This document shows, piece by piece, positions 36,281 through 46,700 of a DNA stretch of 64,000 bases (position 1 is its first letter; each line of letters begins with the position of its first letter). The notes beneath the pieces were generated by a model. That model searched no databases. It was not told the DNA's origin and saw nothing but the letters and a program-made list of their open reading frames with translations. Position numbers and translations under genes: made by a program. This DNA is from JAAXHB01 sp965214945 (GTDB lineage: Bacteria > Actinomycetota > Acidimicrobiia > Acidimicrobiales > Aldehydirespiratoraceae), in contig OZ244029.1 of NCBI GenBank assembly GCA_965214945.1, positions 868,001-932,000 on the forward strand. Direction: 5' to 3'.

Positions 36281-37306
36281 ATGAGCGTCACCCTCAAAGA
36301 TGTGGCCGACCGAGCGGGTGTGACTGTTTCCACCGCATCACGCGCCCTGAGCGTCGACAAGAACACCTTGGTGAAACGCTCCACCCGACTCCGCGTAATA
36401 GAAGCCGCCGAGGCGCTGCGCTACCGAGGGAATCTCCAAGCCTCGGCGCTTCGGAGGGGGCGGACGGGGACGATCGGCGTGATTGTCGCCGACCTCAGCA
36501 ACCCGTTCGTCGGCCCCGTCTTGCGGGGCATCGCGAACGGGTTGAGCAGCAGAGATCTCCTGCCGATCATTACCGAGTCCAGGGATTCGTCGCAAGACCT
36601 GGCGACGATTTGCAACAAACTGTTGGCGCAGCGGGTCGATGGGTTGATCGTGGCCTCCGGTCGATACCGCGATCGCTCGCTGCTGCGGCGGGTCGCGGCC
36701 GAACTGCCCACGGTGCTAGCAGTGCGCGAGCTGCCCGGCAGCGGCATCCGGGCGGTCGCCCACGACGACGTGTCCGGAGGCCGCCTGGCAGCGGAACACC
36801 TGCTGGGACTCGGGCACACCCGACTCGCCCAACTCACAGGCCCCCAGGACATCTGGTCGTTCGAGGGGCGCGGGCAGGGCTTTCGCAACGCCGTTTCGGC
36901 GGGCGGTGCGACCTGCATCGACATCGATGCTTCGGTACAGCTGCCGACCGTCGAGGCCGGTCAGAGGCTGGCCGCCAGTCTGTTGGATCTGCCCGACGAT
37001 CTCCCCACCGCGGTCTTTGCCCACAACGACAGCATCGCGATCGGGGCTATCGCCATGCTGCGAGCCCGCGGCTTTGACTGTCCCCGTGACGTCTCGGTAG
37101 TCGGGTACAACGACGTTCCCCTGGCCGACCAGATACAACCACCGTTGACAACGATCCGGCTCCCTGGCTACGAACTCGGCCGGCTCGCCGCAGAACTCGT
37201 GCTCTCGGGCATTGAAGGAACGGAACCGACGACCGACAAGGTCATGTTGGCGCCCGTGTTGGTCGTGCGGGAGTCCACGGCAGCACAGCGGCACAGCGGC
37301 GAATGA
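36281..37306 (+). CDS. LacI-family transcriptional regulator
   Basis: 341 aa. The N-terminal LacI HTH (TLKDVADRAGVTVSTASRALS) with hinge helix is followed by a periplasmic-binding-like sensor domain (IGVIVADLSNPF, then DLPTAVFAHNDSIAIGAI and SVVGYNDVPLADQIQPPLTTI). It probably represses the transporter, SDR and E1/M24 genes through the four TGCAAnCGATTGCA sites and is released by a sugar-like inducer. The site half TGCAA..CG is normal for the family. It overlaps the next gene by ATGA, so it is co-expressed with the dehydrogenase and ThuA genes. Operator assignment is inference. Confidence 0.9.
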   Translation: MSVTLKDVADRAGVTVSTASRALSVDKNTLVKRSTRLRVIEAAEALRYRGNLQASALRRGRTGTIGVIVADLSNPFVGPVLRGIANGLSSRDLLPIITESRDSSQDLATICNKLLAQRVDGLIVASGRYRDRSLLRRVAAELPTVLAVRELPGSGIRAVAHDDVSGGRLAAEHLLGLGHTRLAQLTGPQDIWSFEGRGQGFRNAVSAGGATCIDIDASVQLPTVEAGQRLAASLLDLPDDLPTAVFAHNDSIAIGAIAMLRARGFDCPRDVSVVGYNDVPLADQIQPPLTTIRLPGYELGRLAAELVLSGIEGTEPTTDKVMLAPVLVVRESTAAQRHSGE

Positions 37307-38196
37307 CACGGCGGCATGGAGCTGGTGTGACCCGCGTCGGCGTCGCCGGTCTCGGCCGGATGGGCACCCCGATGGCCGCCAACTTGATCCGAGCCGGGTT
37401 CTCCGTCGGGTTGTGGAACCGCAGTCGTGACAAAGCGGAGACGCTGGCGGCGAGCACGGGCACCAAGATCCACGACACCCCGCGGGTGTTGGCCGAGACC
37501 TCCGATGTCGTCGTCACCATGCTCGCTGACGATGCGGCTTCCACGGCGGTGCACAAAGGCGATGATGGCCTGTTCGCTGCCTCTGACGGTGCTCGGGTCT
37601 TCCTGGAGATGGGAACGCTGAGCGTCGGCCATTTTCGGGACCTTGTCGCTGTCGGTGGCGATCGTCTTGTCATCGATGCCCCGGTCTCGGGTTCGATAGA
37701 CGCGGCGAGCGCGGCCCAGCTCCTCGTTATGGTCGGAGCTGAGGCCCACACGATTGACCCGTTTCGGCCTGTGCTCGAGGCGATCAGCCGCCAGATCATC
37801 TGCCTGGGGCACCGCGGTGCGGCCGCCAGGATGAAACTGGCGGTCAACCTCGTCATACACGGTTTGAATCAGTCAATCGCCGAAGCTCTAGTGCTGGCGG
37901 AGGGCGGTGGCATCGACCCAGACCTGGCCTATGAAGTGCTCGAGAACTCCGCGGCGGCTGCCCCGATGGTCGGCTACCGGAAACCGCAGTACCTGGACGA
38001 GGCCGCGAGCCCGGTGTCCTTCGCCCTCTCCCTTGCACGCAAAGATCTTGAGCTAGCGCTCGAGTGCGCTGGCAACACCGGTGTGCGGATGCCGCAGACC
38101 GCGCTGAACGTAGCCCAGCTGCGAGCGGCCGAGGCCGCCGGTCTCGGCGACCGCGACATGGCCGCCATGGTGTCCCATCTGAGAGGGAACCCATGA
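37303..38196 (+). CDS. NAD(P)-dependent beta-hydroxyacid dehydrogenase (3-hydroxyisobutyrate/6-phosphogluconate type)
   Basis: 297 aa. An N-terminal Rossmann motif GVAGLGRMGTPMAANL, a DAPVSG substrate-binding motif, and the catalytic Lys within RMKLAVNLV define the family. The start ATG 37303 overlaps the LacI stop; a GTG at 37327 directly before the Rossmann strand is a possible alternative. It probably oxidises a hydroxyacid derived from the imported compound. It is in the same unit as the LacI and ThuA genes. Confidence 0.88.
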   Translation: MTRRHGAGVTRVGVAGLGRMGTPMAANLIRAGFSVGLWNRSRDKAETLAASTGTKIHDTPRVLAETSDVVVTMLADDAASTAVHKGDDGLFAASDGARVFLEMGTLSVGHFRDLVAVGGDRLVIDAPVSGSIDAASAAQLLVMVGAEAHTIDPFRPVLEAISRQIICLGHRGAAARMKLAVNLVIHGLNQSIAEALVLAEGGGIDPDLAYEVLENSAAAAPMVGYRKPQYLDEAASPVSFALSLARKDLELALECAGNTGVRMPQTALNVAQLRAAEAAGLGDRDMAAMVSHLRGNP

Positions 38197-38945
38197 CCGA
38201 GAACCGATCCATGACCGAGAACCAGTCCAAGACCGCCGTCTTGTTTGTCGGAGGCTGGGAGGGACATAAGCCCCAGGTCTTCTGCGACTGGACCCAGGAA
38301 CTCCTCGAGAGCGAGGGGTTCAAGGTTGTTACCCACGAAAGCCTCTCGCCGCTGGCTCGCCCGGAGCAGATGGCAGAGGTCGACCTCGTGGTGCCTATCT
38401 GGTCGAGCGCCCGTTCCGCGCATCAGCCGGAGTTCGGCAACATGACGAAGGCTGAAGAGGATGGTCTGCTCGCCCTCATCGCCGACGGATGCGGGATCGC
38501 CGGGTGGCACGGCCACATGGGGGACGCATTCAGGGACCGCCCGACGTACCACTTTCTCATCGGTGGCCAGTTCGTCGCCCACCCGCCGGGTTGGCCCGAC
38601 AACCCGATCCCGTCCGATGACTTCGTCGAGTACGACGTCACCATCACCAAGCCCTACGACCCCATCGTTCGTGGCATCAAGAGTTTCCGGCTCACTTCGG
38701 AGCAGTACTACATGCTCGTCGACCCGTCGAACGAGGTTCTGGCCACCACCACCTTCTCGGGAGAGCATCTTTGGTGGATCGAAGGGACGAGGATTCCGGT
38801 TGTGTGGAAGCGTCGGTGGGATCGGGGTCGGGTGTTCTACTGCTCGGTCGGTCACGCGATCGAAGACCTTCGGATCCCGCAGGTGACCGAGATCATGCGT
38901 CGCGGCATGTTGTGGGCAGCCGCGGGACGCTCCGAGGCTCTATAA
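38193..38945 (+). CDS. ThuA-like domain protein
   Basis: 250 aa. The ThuA (trehalose utilization, class I glutamine amidotransferase-like) fold is shown by VLFVGGWEGHKP near the N-terminus, GIAGWHGHMGDAF in the middle, and GRVFYCSVGHAIED near the end. The family acts in sugar/disaccharide catabolism, often with 3-keto-sugar enzymes. The first 12 codons are a tandem duplication (MTENRS / MTENQS, 38193-38228), so the start region has recently expanded by 18 bp. ATGA overlap with the dehydrogenase gene. Confidence 0.87.
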   Translation: MTENRSMTENQSKTAVLFVGGWEGHKPQVFCDWTQELLESEGFKVVTHESLSPLARPEQMAEVDLVVPIWSSARSAHQPEFGNMTKAEEDGLLALIADGCGIAGWHGHMGDAFRDRPTYHFLIGGQFVAHPPGWPDNPIPSDDFVEYDVTITKPYDPIVRGIKSFRLTSEQYYMLVDPSNEVLATTTFSGEHLWWIEGTRIPVVWKRRWDRGRVFYCSVGHAIEDLRIPQVTEIMRRGMLWAAAGRSEAL

Positions 38946-38947
38946 CC

Positions 38948-39165
38948 CGTCATCTGGTCGGTCAAGTCGTGATCTAGAATCGGCGGACGTGGTCCAGGTT
39001 GAGTTCGAGTTCGAGACGTTGAGTTCGAGCCCGAGACCGGGCGCAGTCGGCGGCACACCCCAGCCGTCGACGATCTCGGGCATGGCCGGGTGGATGAGGT
39101 CGCGTCGCAGGATCGAGGTGACCGGTTCGATAGTGCGGAAATCGATCATCGGGATCTGCATGCTT
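38948..39165 (-). pseudogene. Enolase-superfamily C-terminal relic, copy 3
   Basis: On the minus strand it reads IPMIDFRTIEPVTSILRRD then IHPAMPEIVDGWGVPPTAPGLGLELN, the C-terminal signature of the superfamily. The nucleotide sequence aligns with 21898-22110 and its outer part with 6452-6500. Similarity stops abruptly at about 39165. Only the C-terminal part of the gene is present, next to the dead cytosine methylase. Confidence 0.6.
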
Positions 39166-39217
39166 GTCGAGGACAATGCTGAGAAGGCGCAAAAGCTGAT
39201 GGCGAAAGCTGACAGAA

Positions 39218-40333
39218 TTAAGGCAAGAGCGCAACAACGACCTGGTCGGCTACTTGGCGCGCCAGCAGGGGCGGTACTGCGTTCCCTAGCTGAGACTGGA
39301 CCGACGCTCGCTTTCCTGCGAAGGCATAGCTGTCGGGGAAGGTGAACAGGCTCCGCAGTTCGGGTACCCGCAGTCGCCGGTTTTTCAGTGGAATGGCCCG
39401 ACGTTGGGGCCCAGTTGGGCCTGGATGGTCGGTGAGGGTCTGTCGGGGTCGAGCTTCAGCAGGAACGACCAGTACCGTGACCGTCAATCGAAGATGGGTT
39501 CGGGATGGCCGCGTCTGGCGGTGAAGTGCAGGTAGTTGTCTCCGGGCGGGATCTGCGGGAGCAGATGACCCCACGATCCGCGTACGACTTCTTCTGGTTC
39601 GGGCTCGGTGACCAGGCCGTTGAGAACCTCGCCTGACGTGACATGCGGAACAACGCCTCGCGATCTGCTCCTACGTTCCCATTGGCCGAAGTGCGTCGGT
39701 GAGGGCAGCCTGGGAAGGCGTTCCCGTTTGCGGCTGCCGACAACGAAGAGGCGGCGCCGGGCTTGGGGCACGCCATAGTCGGCGGCGTTGAGCACCTTCC
39801 CGAGCTGCCCGCGCCTACCAGCGGCAGCGGTAGCCGGCGGCTTCGATCTCAGATAGCAGCCGGTTGAAGACCGGGCGGCTTGCGCCTTGTTGTCAAAGGT
39901 CAGCGCGTGGACGTTCTCAAAGATGAAGAGGCGGGGCCGGGCCTCTGACAGCACACGGGTGTAGGCCTGCAGCAGGCTCGCTGCCGGATCGATGCCGTCG
40001 CGCTTCCAGCCCAGCCAGAAGCCGGACTTGGAGAAGGCGACGCAGGGAGGGCCCGCCGATCAGCAGGTCGGGCTGTTCACGGCCTCTGAGGCCTGCGGCT
40101 CGCGGGATGTCCTTGGTCAACAGCCCCGAGGACTGCCCGTTGGCCAGGGGGAACAGGTCACCGCGCACCACCTTGCGAAGCGAGGGAAAGTACGTAGGCG
40201 CGTTCTTCTCCATCGTGTCGGCAGCGGCGTCGTCCCACTCGATAGCAGCCAGCACCGCGAAGCCCGCGGCCTCCACCCCGAGATCAAGACCCCCGGCACC
40301 CGAGAACAACGAGATCGCAGAACCGGCGGACAC
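39218..40333 (-). pseudogene. Disrupted C5-cytosine DNA methyltransferase
   Basis: The order of motifs is right but frames change. Motif I is ISLFSGAGGLDLG. The catalytic PC motif is readable only after removing one base near 40052 (GGPPCVAFSKSG). Motif VI is IFENVHALTF. A double frameshift follows near 39800-39890, then LNAADYGVPQARRRLFVVGS. After FD two in-frame TGA codons stand where Trp would be expected (39482, 39387), and the C-terminal LGNAVPPLLARQVA lies in another frame. At least four lesions make it inactive. It sits divergently beside a Druantia-like pair; type II Druantia loci carry a cytosine methylase (DruM), but this could equally be an old restriction methylase. Confidence 0.8.
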
Positions 40334-40605
40334 CCTGGCATTATTGCGGATCCGGCGGACACCCTCACATCTGCCCGCTCGCAGCCTCTTAGCGGCGCTC
40401 CCTTGTGTCGGAACTCTGGGTAGCACGACTATCCACAGCAGGTCAATACTCCGAGCAGCGATCTCATCCAGAACCGAGGGGGCCGACAGTCGTGGGTCTC
40501 GACCCCCGACGTCGGCGTCGCACCAGACTCACTGGGGTCTGTCACACCTGCCGAATACCATAAGAGTGTTGGTACTCAAGCGCGAGCACCTCCGCCGCTA
40601 TACTG

Positions 40606-43600
40606 ATGTGTAGCGAATCGAAAGGTATGTGGGTCTTGGATTCGACCGGCCCGTGGCAACGCTACTTCCGCTGGAATGAGGCGATTGCTGACGTCGTCTT
40701 CAGCAGTGATCATGCTGGAAGTCCGGTCTATTTGGACCTCGAAGACCACATCATGAGCGAGGTCGCATCGAAAGCCGAACCGGGAGGCACGGGAGGTGCT
40801 AGCGGCCTAATCAAGGCGGTGAAGGACACGCTAGTTCTCGAACGTGGCCCTTCCCAGGTCTTCGCAGGGCACTTCAACCATCTGCGCGCATGGCGCAACG
40901 GCTCGAGGCTGAACCCGCCACCGGTCCTTGGCCTGCTGGGGATGCTGAGCCTGGTGGCAGAGGTGATGCACGAGGGCGAAGGCATGAAGGCGAACAACTT
41001 CTGGGGCCGGATGGCGCAGCTGCTAGATCTTGAACCGGGCGGTCTGAAGGCGTTTCAACAAGCCTTTTGGCACAAGGTCGACGGTCGCCCAGTGTCGGCA
41101 CAGCTCTACGACTCCCTCAACGTCTGGTTGGAGATGCTCGAAGGCAATCGTGGGCTTCCGACAGCTATCGCCGCTGGACACCAGCATATCGGGTGGCCAC
41201 TCTCTCAGGCCCTCGTTCGTGAGACGGATCGAGACCGATTTGGCGACCTGTTTGCACTCAACGCGTTGCCGCCAAGGAGTTCGCTACCGACATTCGAGAT
41301 GGAGGGGCTGATCGAGGAGTGGATCTCGCACCGGCCATGTCCAGCGAGCAACTCCCTTGTACGTCTATGGAAGACAGGTTCGGAGGCACGAGCACGCATC
41401 ACGGATGTGGCTGTGCTCACGCTCGGGTCGTGGGACGGCACTTCCGAGCGTATGTCCGAGCGGAGTAGCGCAAGTCGTCCTGTGGACGTTGTGCGTGCCA
41501 CGGTTGTTCTGCGCACGTTTCCGTCTCGGAGCATTCACGTCGGACTGGTTGTGCCCGGCCAATCTTCTGGTTCAGCGGATATTGTCGAGGTCGTTGACCG
41601 CGATGGTTCGGCTGTCAAGACGTTCGAGATGACGGCCGCATCTTCCGCCTACCTGAGTCTGGCTGAGTCCGGATCCATCGATCCGGCCAGCTTCTTGGCT
41701 GGCGAAGTACTCCTGCGAAGGCGTGGGGATGAAGCTCTGCTGCGTCGCCGCGCTCGTAGGGTGATACCGATGCGGCACGATGACTTGCTGCAGGCATGGG
41801 TGGAGTGCGAGAGAGTTCAGCTTGCTGAGGAATCTCTGGTTCTTGTCCGGTGCGAATTGGAACCGAAAGCCAAGAATGTGCTCAAGAAGATTGCGAGGCC
41901 TGGATTTAAGGTCGAAGGCGCGATGCTGGGGCTTCCTGAAGGCTGGATTGCAGTGTCCAGAGTTCAGGTCGTATCGTCGGTTCCGATCGAATTGCGTGAG
42001 AAAATTCGCGTGGAACTCAACGTTCTTCAGCCGCTTGCCACGTCACAGGCAGTGCTGGAGGGCGGTCTGCAGATTCCTGGAAACATTCAGAAGTGGTCCA
42101 CTCTTCTTCCGCCGGAGTTCCGCGCTACTACTGATAGCGAACAGAGCCAGACGGCGTTGCTCACCTGTACCCGTGTGCTGACCTCGCTGCGTCCAGAGGA
42201 TCGAAGGATCGTTGGTCAGGGGCAAGTGCTGGTTTGGGACTTGGCTCATGAGAGTCTCGGAGATGGCGACTACAAGCTCACTGTGCTTCAAGACGAAGAG
42301 CCAATCCGAATCGTGACTCTTCGCCTGCGTTCTGCCGATACTCCGGCTGTTCGTGGCGACGAGGCTGGGCTGCCGATTGTCCACGATCCAGAAGCCATCG
42401 GATTCGGGCTCGTTGCCTGCCCAAGTGACAAGCCGGGCGGTTTCCGCGGTGCACGCTCGACCCGTGCCCAAGTACCACACCAGCCTCTGCCAGCAGTCCC
42501 TGATTGGTACTCCGCACGTAGAGAACGGCCAGAGGCGCCCCAGAGTGCGGCTTGCGGCCAGTTTCGATTCCCCGCCGCCGATGACAGCTCCTGCATGGTA
42601 ACCGGATATCACGTGATGAGCCTTGAGACTGCTCAAAAGGGGATGAAAAATGTCGAGGGTGTGTGCAAGGGCTGTGGTCTAGTGAAGCGCTACCCGGCTT
42701 GGCGAGGGAAGCCGAAGTCTGCCTGTCGGTCGTCGAGCAGGACGGCCTTGGCTCCCCGAATCGACGTAAAGGCCCTCGCCCCTGTTCGGGTAGCAGAAGG
42801 CATCGATTGGAGCGCAGCCTTCGACGTTGTCTGTCATGTCGGCTCAGGTCCAGCGTCTTCTCTCGCCCGCATCGCAGCTCAGCTAGAGGGCACCAGCTTA
42901 TTCGGCAACATATTCGAACGACGGCTTGAAGCGCTCAGCCACATCGAGATCGAACGCACCAGCAGCCAGATGATTGCCAGTTGGGAAGTGGTAGAGCCTC
43001 TTATCCTCGGCCTCGGCGACGGATCTGCTGTTCTTGCTGGCTTCAGGAGCGCGAAGATGCTAGATGCCATCAGAGACTATGTAAAGGATTGCCAAGGCTT
43101 CCTTGAAATCGAGGAAGTTGATGCACCTCCGGTCGTGTACATCCGCAACCTGACCTCGGACCAACTCGGCAACCTGACCGCCGTCATGAGCGTTGTCGTC
43201 CAACGAGAGGCTCGGTATGTGCCACGGGCATCTGAGCAACTCTGCGCAGAACTACCGCCGTTGAGCCGAGCCCGCCGTGGACTGCCCACAACAACCACCA
43301 CCAGGGCTCGGAGCTACGAGAGGTGGGATCCGGTTACTGCGCGCTTTGTACAAGTCGATAATGCGTCCTCTGCAGGGGCGTTTCGGCTCAGTGGCTTCAC
43401 CCGCCAGTACATCTACAGGACTACCAATGACGTCGCCAAGATGCGAGCGGTTATCGGCGATGCCCGAATTGTGAAGTATCTCGCCGCCGCAGATGCTGGA
43501 CTGGCAATCGTTGGCTACGACGTCGCGGCCAAGGTACTGTACGTACCCCTAGGCGCTGATCTGCCAGGCCTCTACGGACGCGCGGCAACCCTTTGTTCTG

Positions 43601-43698
43601 GAAGGCTGCCTCACGAGAATCGCAATGAACAGATACTCGAGTATCGGAACATCCCCGCAGACGTAGCCGCACACCTCTCGCGCCTACTCATGAACTAA
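40606..43698 (+). CDS. druH: Large protein of unknown fold, DruH-like partner of the following helicase (Druantia type III candidate)
   Basis: 1030 aa (ATG 40606; ATG 40627 giving MWVLDSTGPWQRYF is equally plausible and preceded by GAAAGG). No enzymatic motif is obvious. One CxxC (VCKGCGLVKRYP, about residue 686) may bind zinc, and the C-terminus ends in a compact domain. The gene ends 13 nt before the start of a 1788-aa DEAD/DUF1998 helicase. A roughly 1000-aa uncharacterised protein followed by such a helicase is the layout of Druantia type III (druH-druE). The DruH name rests on this context, not on recognised motifs, so treat it as provisional. Confidence 0.55.
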   Translation: MCSESKGMWVLDSTGPWQRYFRWNEAIADVVFSSDHAGSPVYLDLEDHIMSEVASKAEPGGTGGASGLIKAVKDTLVLERGPSQVFAGHFNHLRAWRNGSRLNPPPVLGLLGMLSLVAEVMHEGEGMKANNFWGRMAQLLDLEPGGLKAFQQAFWHKVDGRPVSAQLYDSLNVWLEMLEGNRGLPTAIAAGHQHIGWPLSQALVRETDRDRFGDLFALNALPPRSSLPTFEMEGLIEEWISHRPCPASNSLVRLWKTGSEARARITDVAVLTLGSWDGTSERMSERSSASRPVDVVRATVVLRTFPSRSIHVGLVVPGQSSGSADIVEVVDRDGSAVKTFEMTAASSAYLSLAESGSIDPASFLAGEVLLRRRGDEALLRRRARRVIPMRHDDLLQAWVECERVQLAEESLVLVRCELEPKAKNVLKKIARPGFKVEGAMLGLPEGWIAVSRVQVVSSVPIELREKIRVELNVLQPLATSQAVLEGGLQIPGNIQKWSTLLPPEFRATTDSEQSQTALLTCTRVLTSLRPEDRRIVGQGQVLVWDLAHESLGDGDYKLTVLQDEEPIRIVTLRLRSADTPAVRGDEAGLPIVHDPEAIGFGLVACPSDKPGGFRGARSTRAQVPHQPLPAVPDWYSARRERPEAPQSAACGQFRFPAADDSSCMVTGYHVMSLETAQKGMKNVEGVCKGCGLVKRYPAWRGKPKSACRSSSRTALAPRIDVKALAPVRVAEGIDWSAAFDVVCHVGSGPASSLARIAAQLEGTSLFGNIFERRLEALSHIEIERTSSQMIASWEVVEPLILGLGDGSAVLAGFRSAKMLDAIRDYVKDCQGFLEIEEVDAPPVVYIRNLTSDQLGNLTAVMSVVVQREARYVPRASEQLCAELPPLSRARRGLPTTTTTRARSYERWDPVTARFVQVDNASSAGAFRLSGFTRQYIYRTTNDVAKMRAVIGDARIVKYLAAADAGLAIVGYDVAAKVLYVPLGADLPGLYGRAATLCSGRLPHENRNEQILEYRNIPADVAAHLSRLLMN

Positions 43699-43711
43699 GG
43701 ATAGGACTCGT

Positions 43712-46700
43712 TTGACGATTACCACCCCGCAGAGCGTGTACGACGACATCAAGCAGGCGTACCTCCGTTATGTCGACACGACGTTCTGGCTCCGGTCATC
43801 CGCGCTCAGATCCGAACGAAGACGCCTACTCGAGGAGACTGATCTGCTCTTCACAGATGTACTGGTCGAGCCCGTTCTTCCCTACGACGCAACGGTTCCC
43901 CTTGATGAAGTCGTAGGCGACCTAGGCATTGATCCACAGGTGGGCGAACTCGTCGGCCAGGCACTGTTCGGGGTGTTCACGAAGCCTGGCTGTCCCTACC
44001 TGCTGCGTTCACATCAAGCAGAGGCTCTTCGGCAGTCCCTCCAGTCTGGGGTTGCAGATGGCCGCAACGTCGTAGTGACCTCCGGCACAGGTTCCGGCAA
44101 GACAGAATCCTTTCTGCTTCCCGTGCTCACCAGGCTCGTAGACGAAGCCCTTGCATGGCTGCAGGATCCCCCTATCCATCCCTGGTGGGACCAGACCCGG
44201 GAGCCTTGGATTGGCTCTCGGCATGGCTCCTTCCGCCAGGCCGCAATCAGAGCTGTCGTTCTCTACCCGACCAATGCGCTAGTCGAGGATCAAGTGACTC
44301 GTTTGCGAAGAGCCATCAGGTCGATCAGAGGCTCTGGCGGTCCGCAGCTCTGGTTCGGACGCTACACGAGCGCAACACTCGGCTCGGGGAATCCTCCGGC
44401 AACGTCGCGAGATCGTAGAAAGGTGGAAGAAGCCGGCCGTGAGCTTCGCGCAATGACGAGCGAGTACGACGTCCTCATCAACGTAGATGGGATCGATCTC
44501 GCGGAGTTTCCTGATCCGCGCCAAGGCGAGATGCTGACCAGATGGGACATGGTTACAAGCCCGCCAGACGTGCTTGTAACGAACTACTCGATGCTCAACG
44601 CTATGCTCATGCGCGATATCGAGGAACCGATGTTCGAGGCCACCCGACAGTGGCTTCGTAGCGATGAGGGCAACGTGTTCTCCCTGGTTGTCGACGAACT
44701 CCATCTCTACCGCGGGACGCAGGGGTCAGAAGTCGCGATGATCGTCCGCAACCTTCTGAGCCGTCTCGGACTTAACCCAGAATCGCCACAGCTGCGGTGT
44801 CTGGCGACCTCGGCGTCATTAACCGACAACCCGAGCAGCCTTGACTACCTTGAGCAGTTCTTTGGTGTTCCACGCTCTTCATTCTTCGTCACGGCAGGAT
44901 CTCCCCGTTCTGTTGACACTGATCTGCCGATCAGTGGGTCTGACTTGCTCCACACATGGCAGAGCACTCCCGCAGCTGACCGAGGCATCGCAGTAGTCGA
45001 GCAGTTCTCGCTTCCTGAAGCTGTTGCATCGGCTTGCCAAGATCACGAAGGGCATGTGCGCGCTACACGCCTTGATGAACTCGCTGTGAAGCTGTTTGGC
45101 AACAATTCAGACCCATGTGCGTTTCAAGTCGCCCTTGAAGCACTGGGAGGCCTGAAGGCGGGAGCAGACTCAATACCACTTCGGGCACACATGTTCGCCC
45201 GTACTATGCGCGGGCTCTGGGCTTGCTCCAATCCTTCATGCGACCAGGTGAGCCGCCAAGAAGATCTGGGTATCGGACGCATATTCGGTATCGCCACATC
45301 GACCTGCGGATGTGGCGGCCGAGTCCTCGAGCTCCTCTATTGTTTCGAGTGCGGCGACGTCAGCCTCGGCGGATACGTGGCCACGGAAGAGGAAGGCGTC
45401 ACATTCCTCACCTCGACACCCGCCGACGTGCTCGCGGGCAAGGCCGCCCCCGTTTTCAAGCGATTGCACAATGCCTACCGGTGGTACCGTCCAGGCCCCG
45501 AACGCAGCTGGCGGACGTGGGGTCCGACGACCCCGTGTGGCAAGAAGATCAAGATCGGCTTCGCAGCCACCGACTACGACCCACTGCTAGGCGCTCTGAT
45601 CACGCCACCGGAGGGATCCGGCACTGGAATGCTCCTCGCGGGCATTCCAGCAGACGAGAACCTGCGGACGCCATCCCTGCCAGTGCACTGTCCACGCTGC
45701 GATCAACGAACCGGAGTCCTTGATGGTCACACCTACTTCGTAGGCGAGGTTCGCAGCCCAATTCGTGCACACATGTCCGGTATCGACCAGGCAACTCAGC
45801 TGCTGATGACTCAGCTTCACCGGTCTATGGGAGACACGGTCGAGGAATCCCGCACGATCGTCTTCACGGACAGCCGTGAAGGTGCAGCACGCACCGCCAG
45901 CGGCACCGAACTCAACCAATTCCGTGATCTCGTCCGGCAGCTCACCCGGCGAGTTCTCCAGCAACAGGAAGACCACATCGACATCATGCGGCGCGGTTCT
46001 GCAGATATCGACGCTCTAGAGCCAGAAGAGCGAGTGCTCTACGATCAGATCGCTGCAGGAGATGCGGCACTTGCCCAAGCCTTTCTCCGTGACCATCTCG
46101 GCGCAGCAACACCTGTAGATATTGAGCGCATCGCTGCGTTCGAGGCCCAACATAGCGGATCCAAGCAATTCGTATCATGGGGTTCTATCATACATCGCCT
46201 GAGCAAAGAATTGCTCCAACTTGGCCTGAACCCTGCAGGCCCTGACGCTTCCCTCCGAACATTTGACAACGCTGATGACGTCCCTTGGTATCGTGCCTGG
46301 GAGCCACCCAAACCCGGTCTTTGGCATCAGGTCGAGTTCGACCTCGCTCAGCAGGCCCAGCAACGGCAGAAGGAACGCCTCACGATCAGAGTCGCTGAGG
46401 GTGCCTTCGATCGCGCAGGACGAGACCTGGAGTCGATCGGCCTCGGGATCGTTGAGCCCAGCATCGCCAATCCTTTATCTTGGCCACTCGGCAACGACGA
46501 AGCACAAGAAGTCGTCAGGTCCGTAACCCGAATCCTGGGCACCATGGGCCGATACGACGGCAGCTACTACCGGCATCCCAGCGACAACCCTCCAAAGAAT
46601 GTCAAGGACTATCTCGTTGCGGTATCAGCCGGGCGATGTGACGAAGAAGCACTGATAAAGCATGTGTCGACTCTCTTCTTAGGCAGTATCGCGCCAGACT

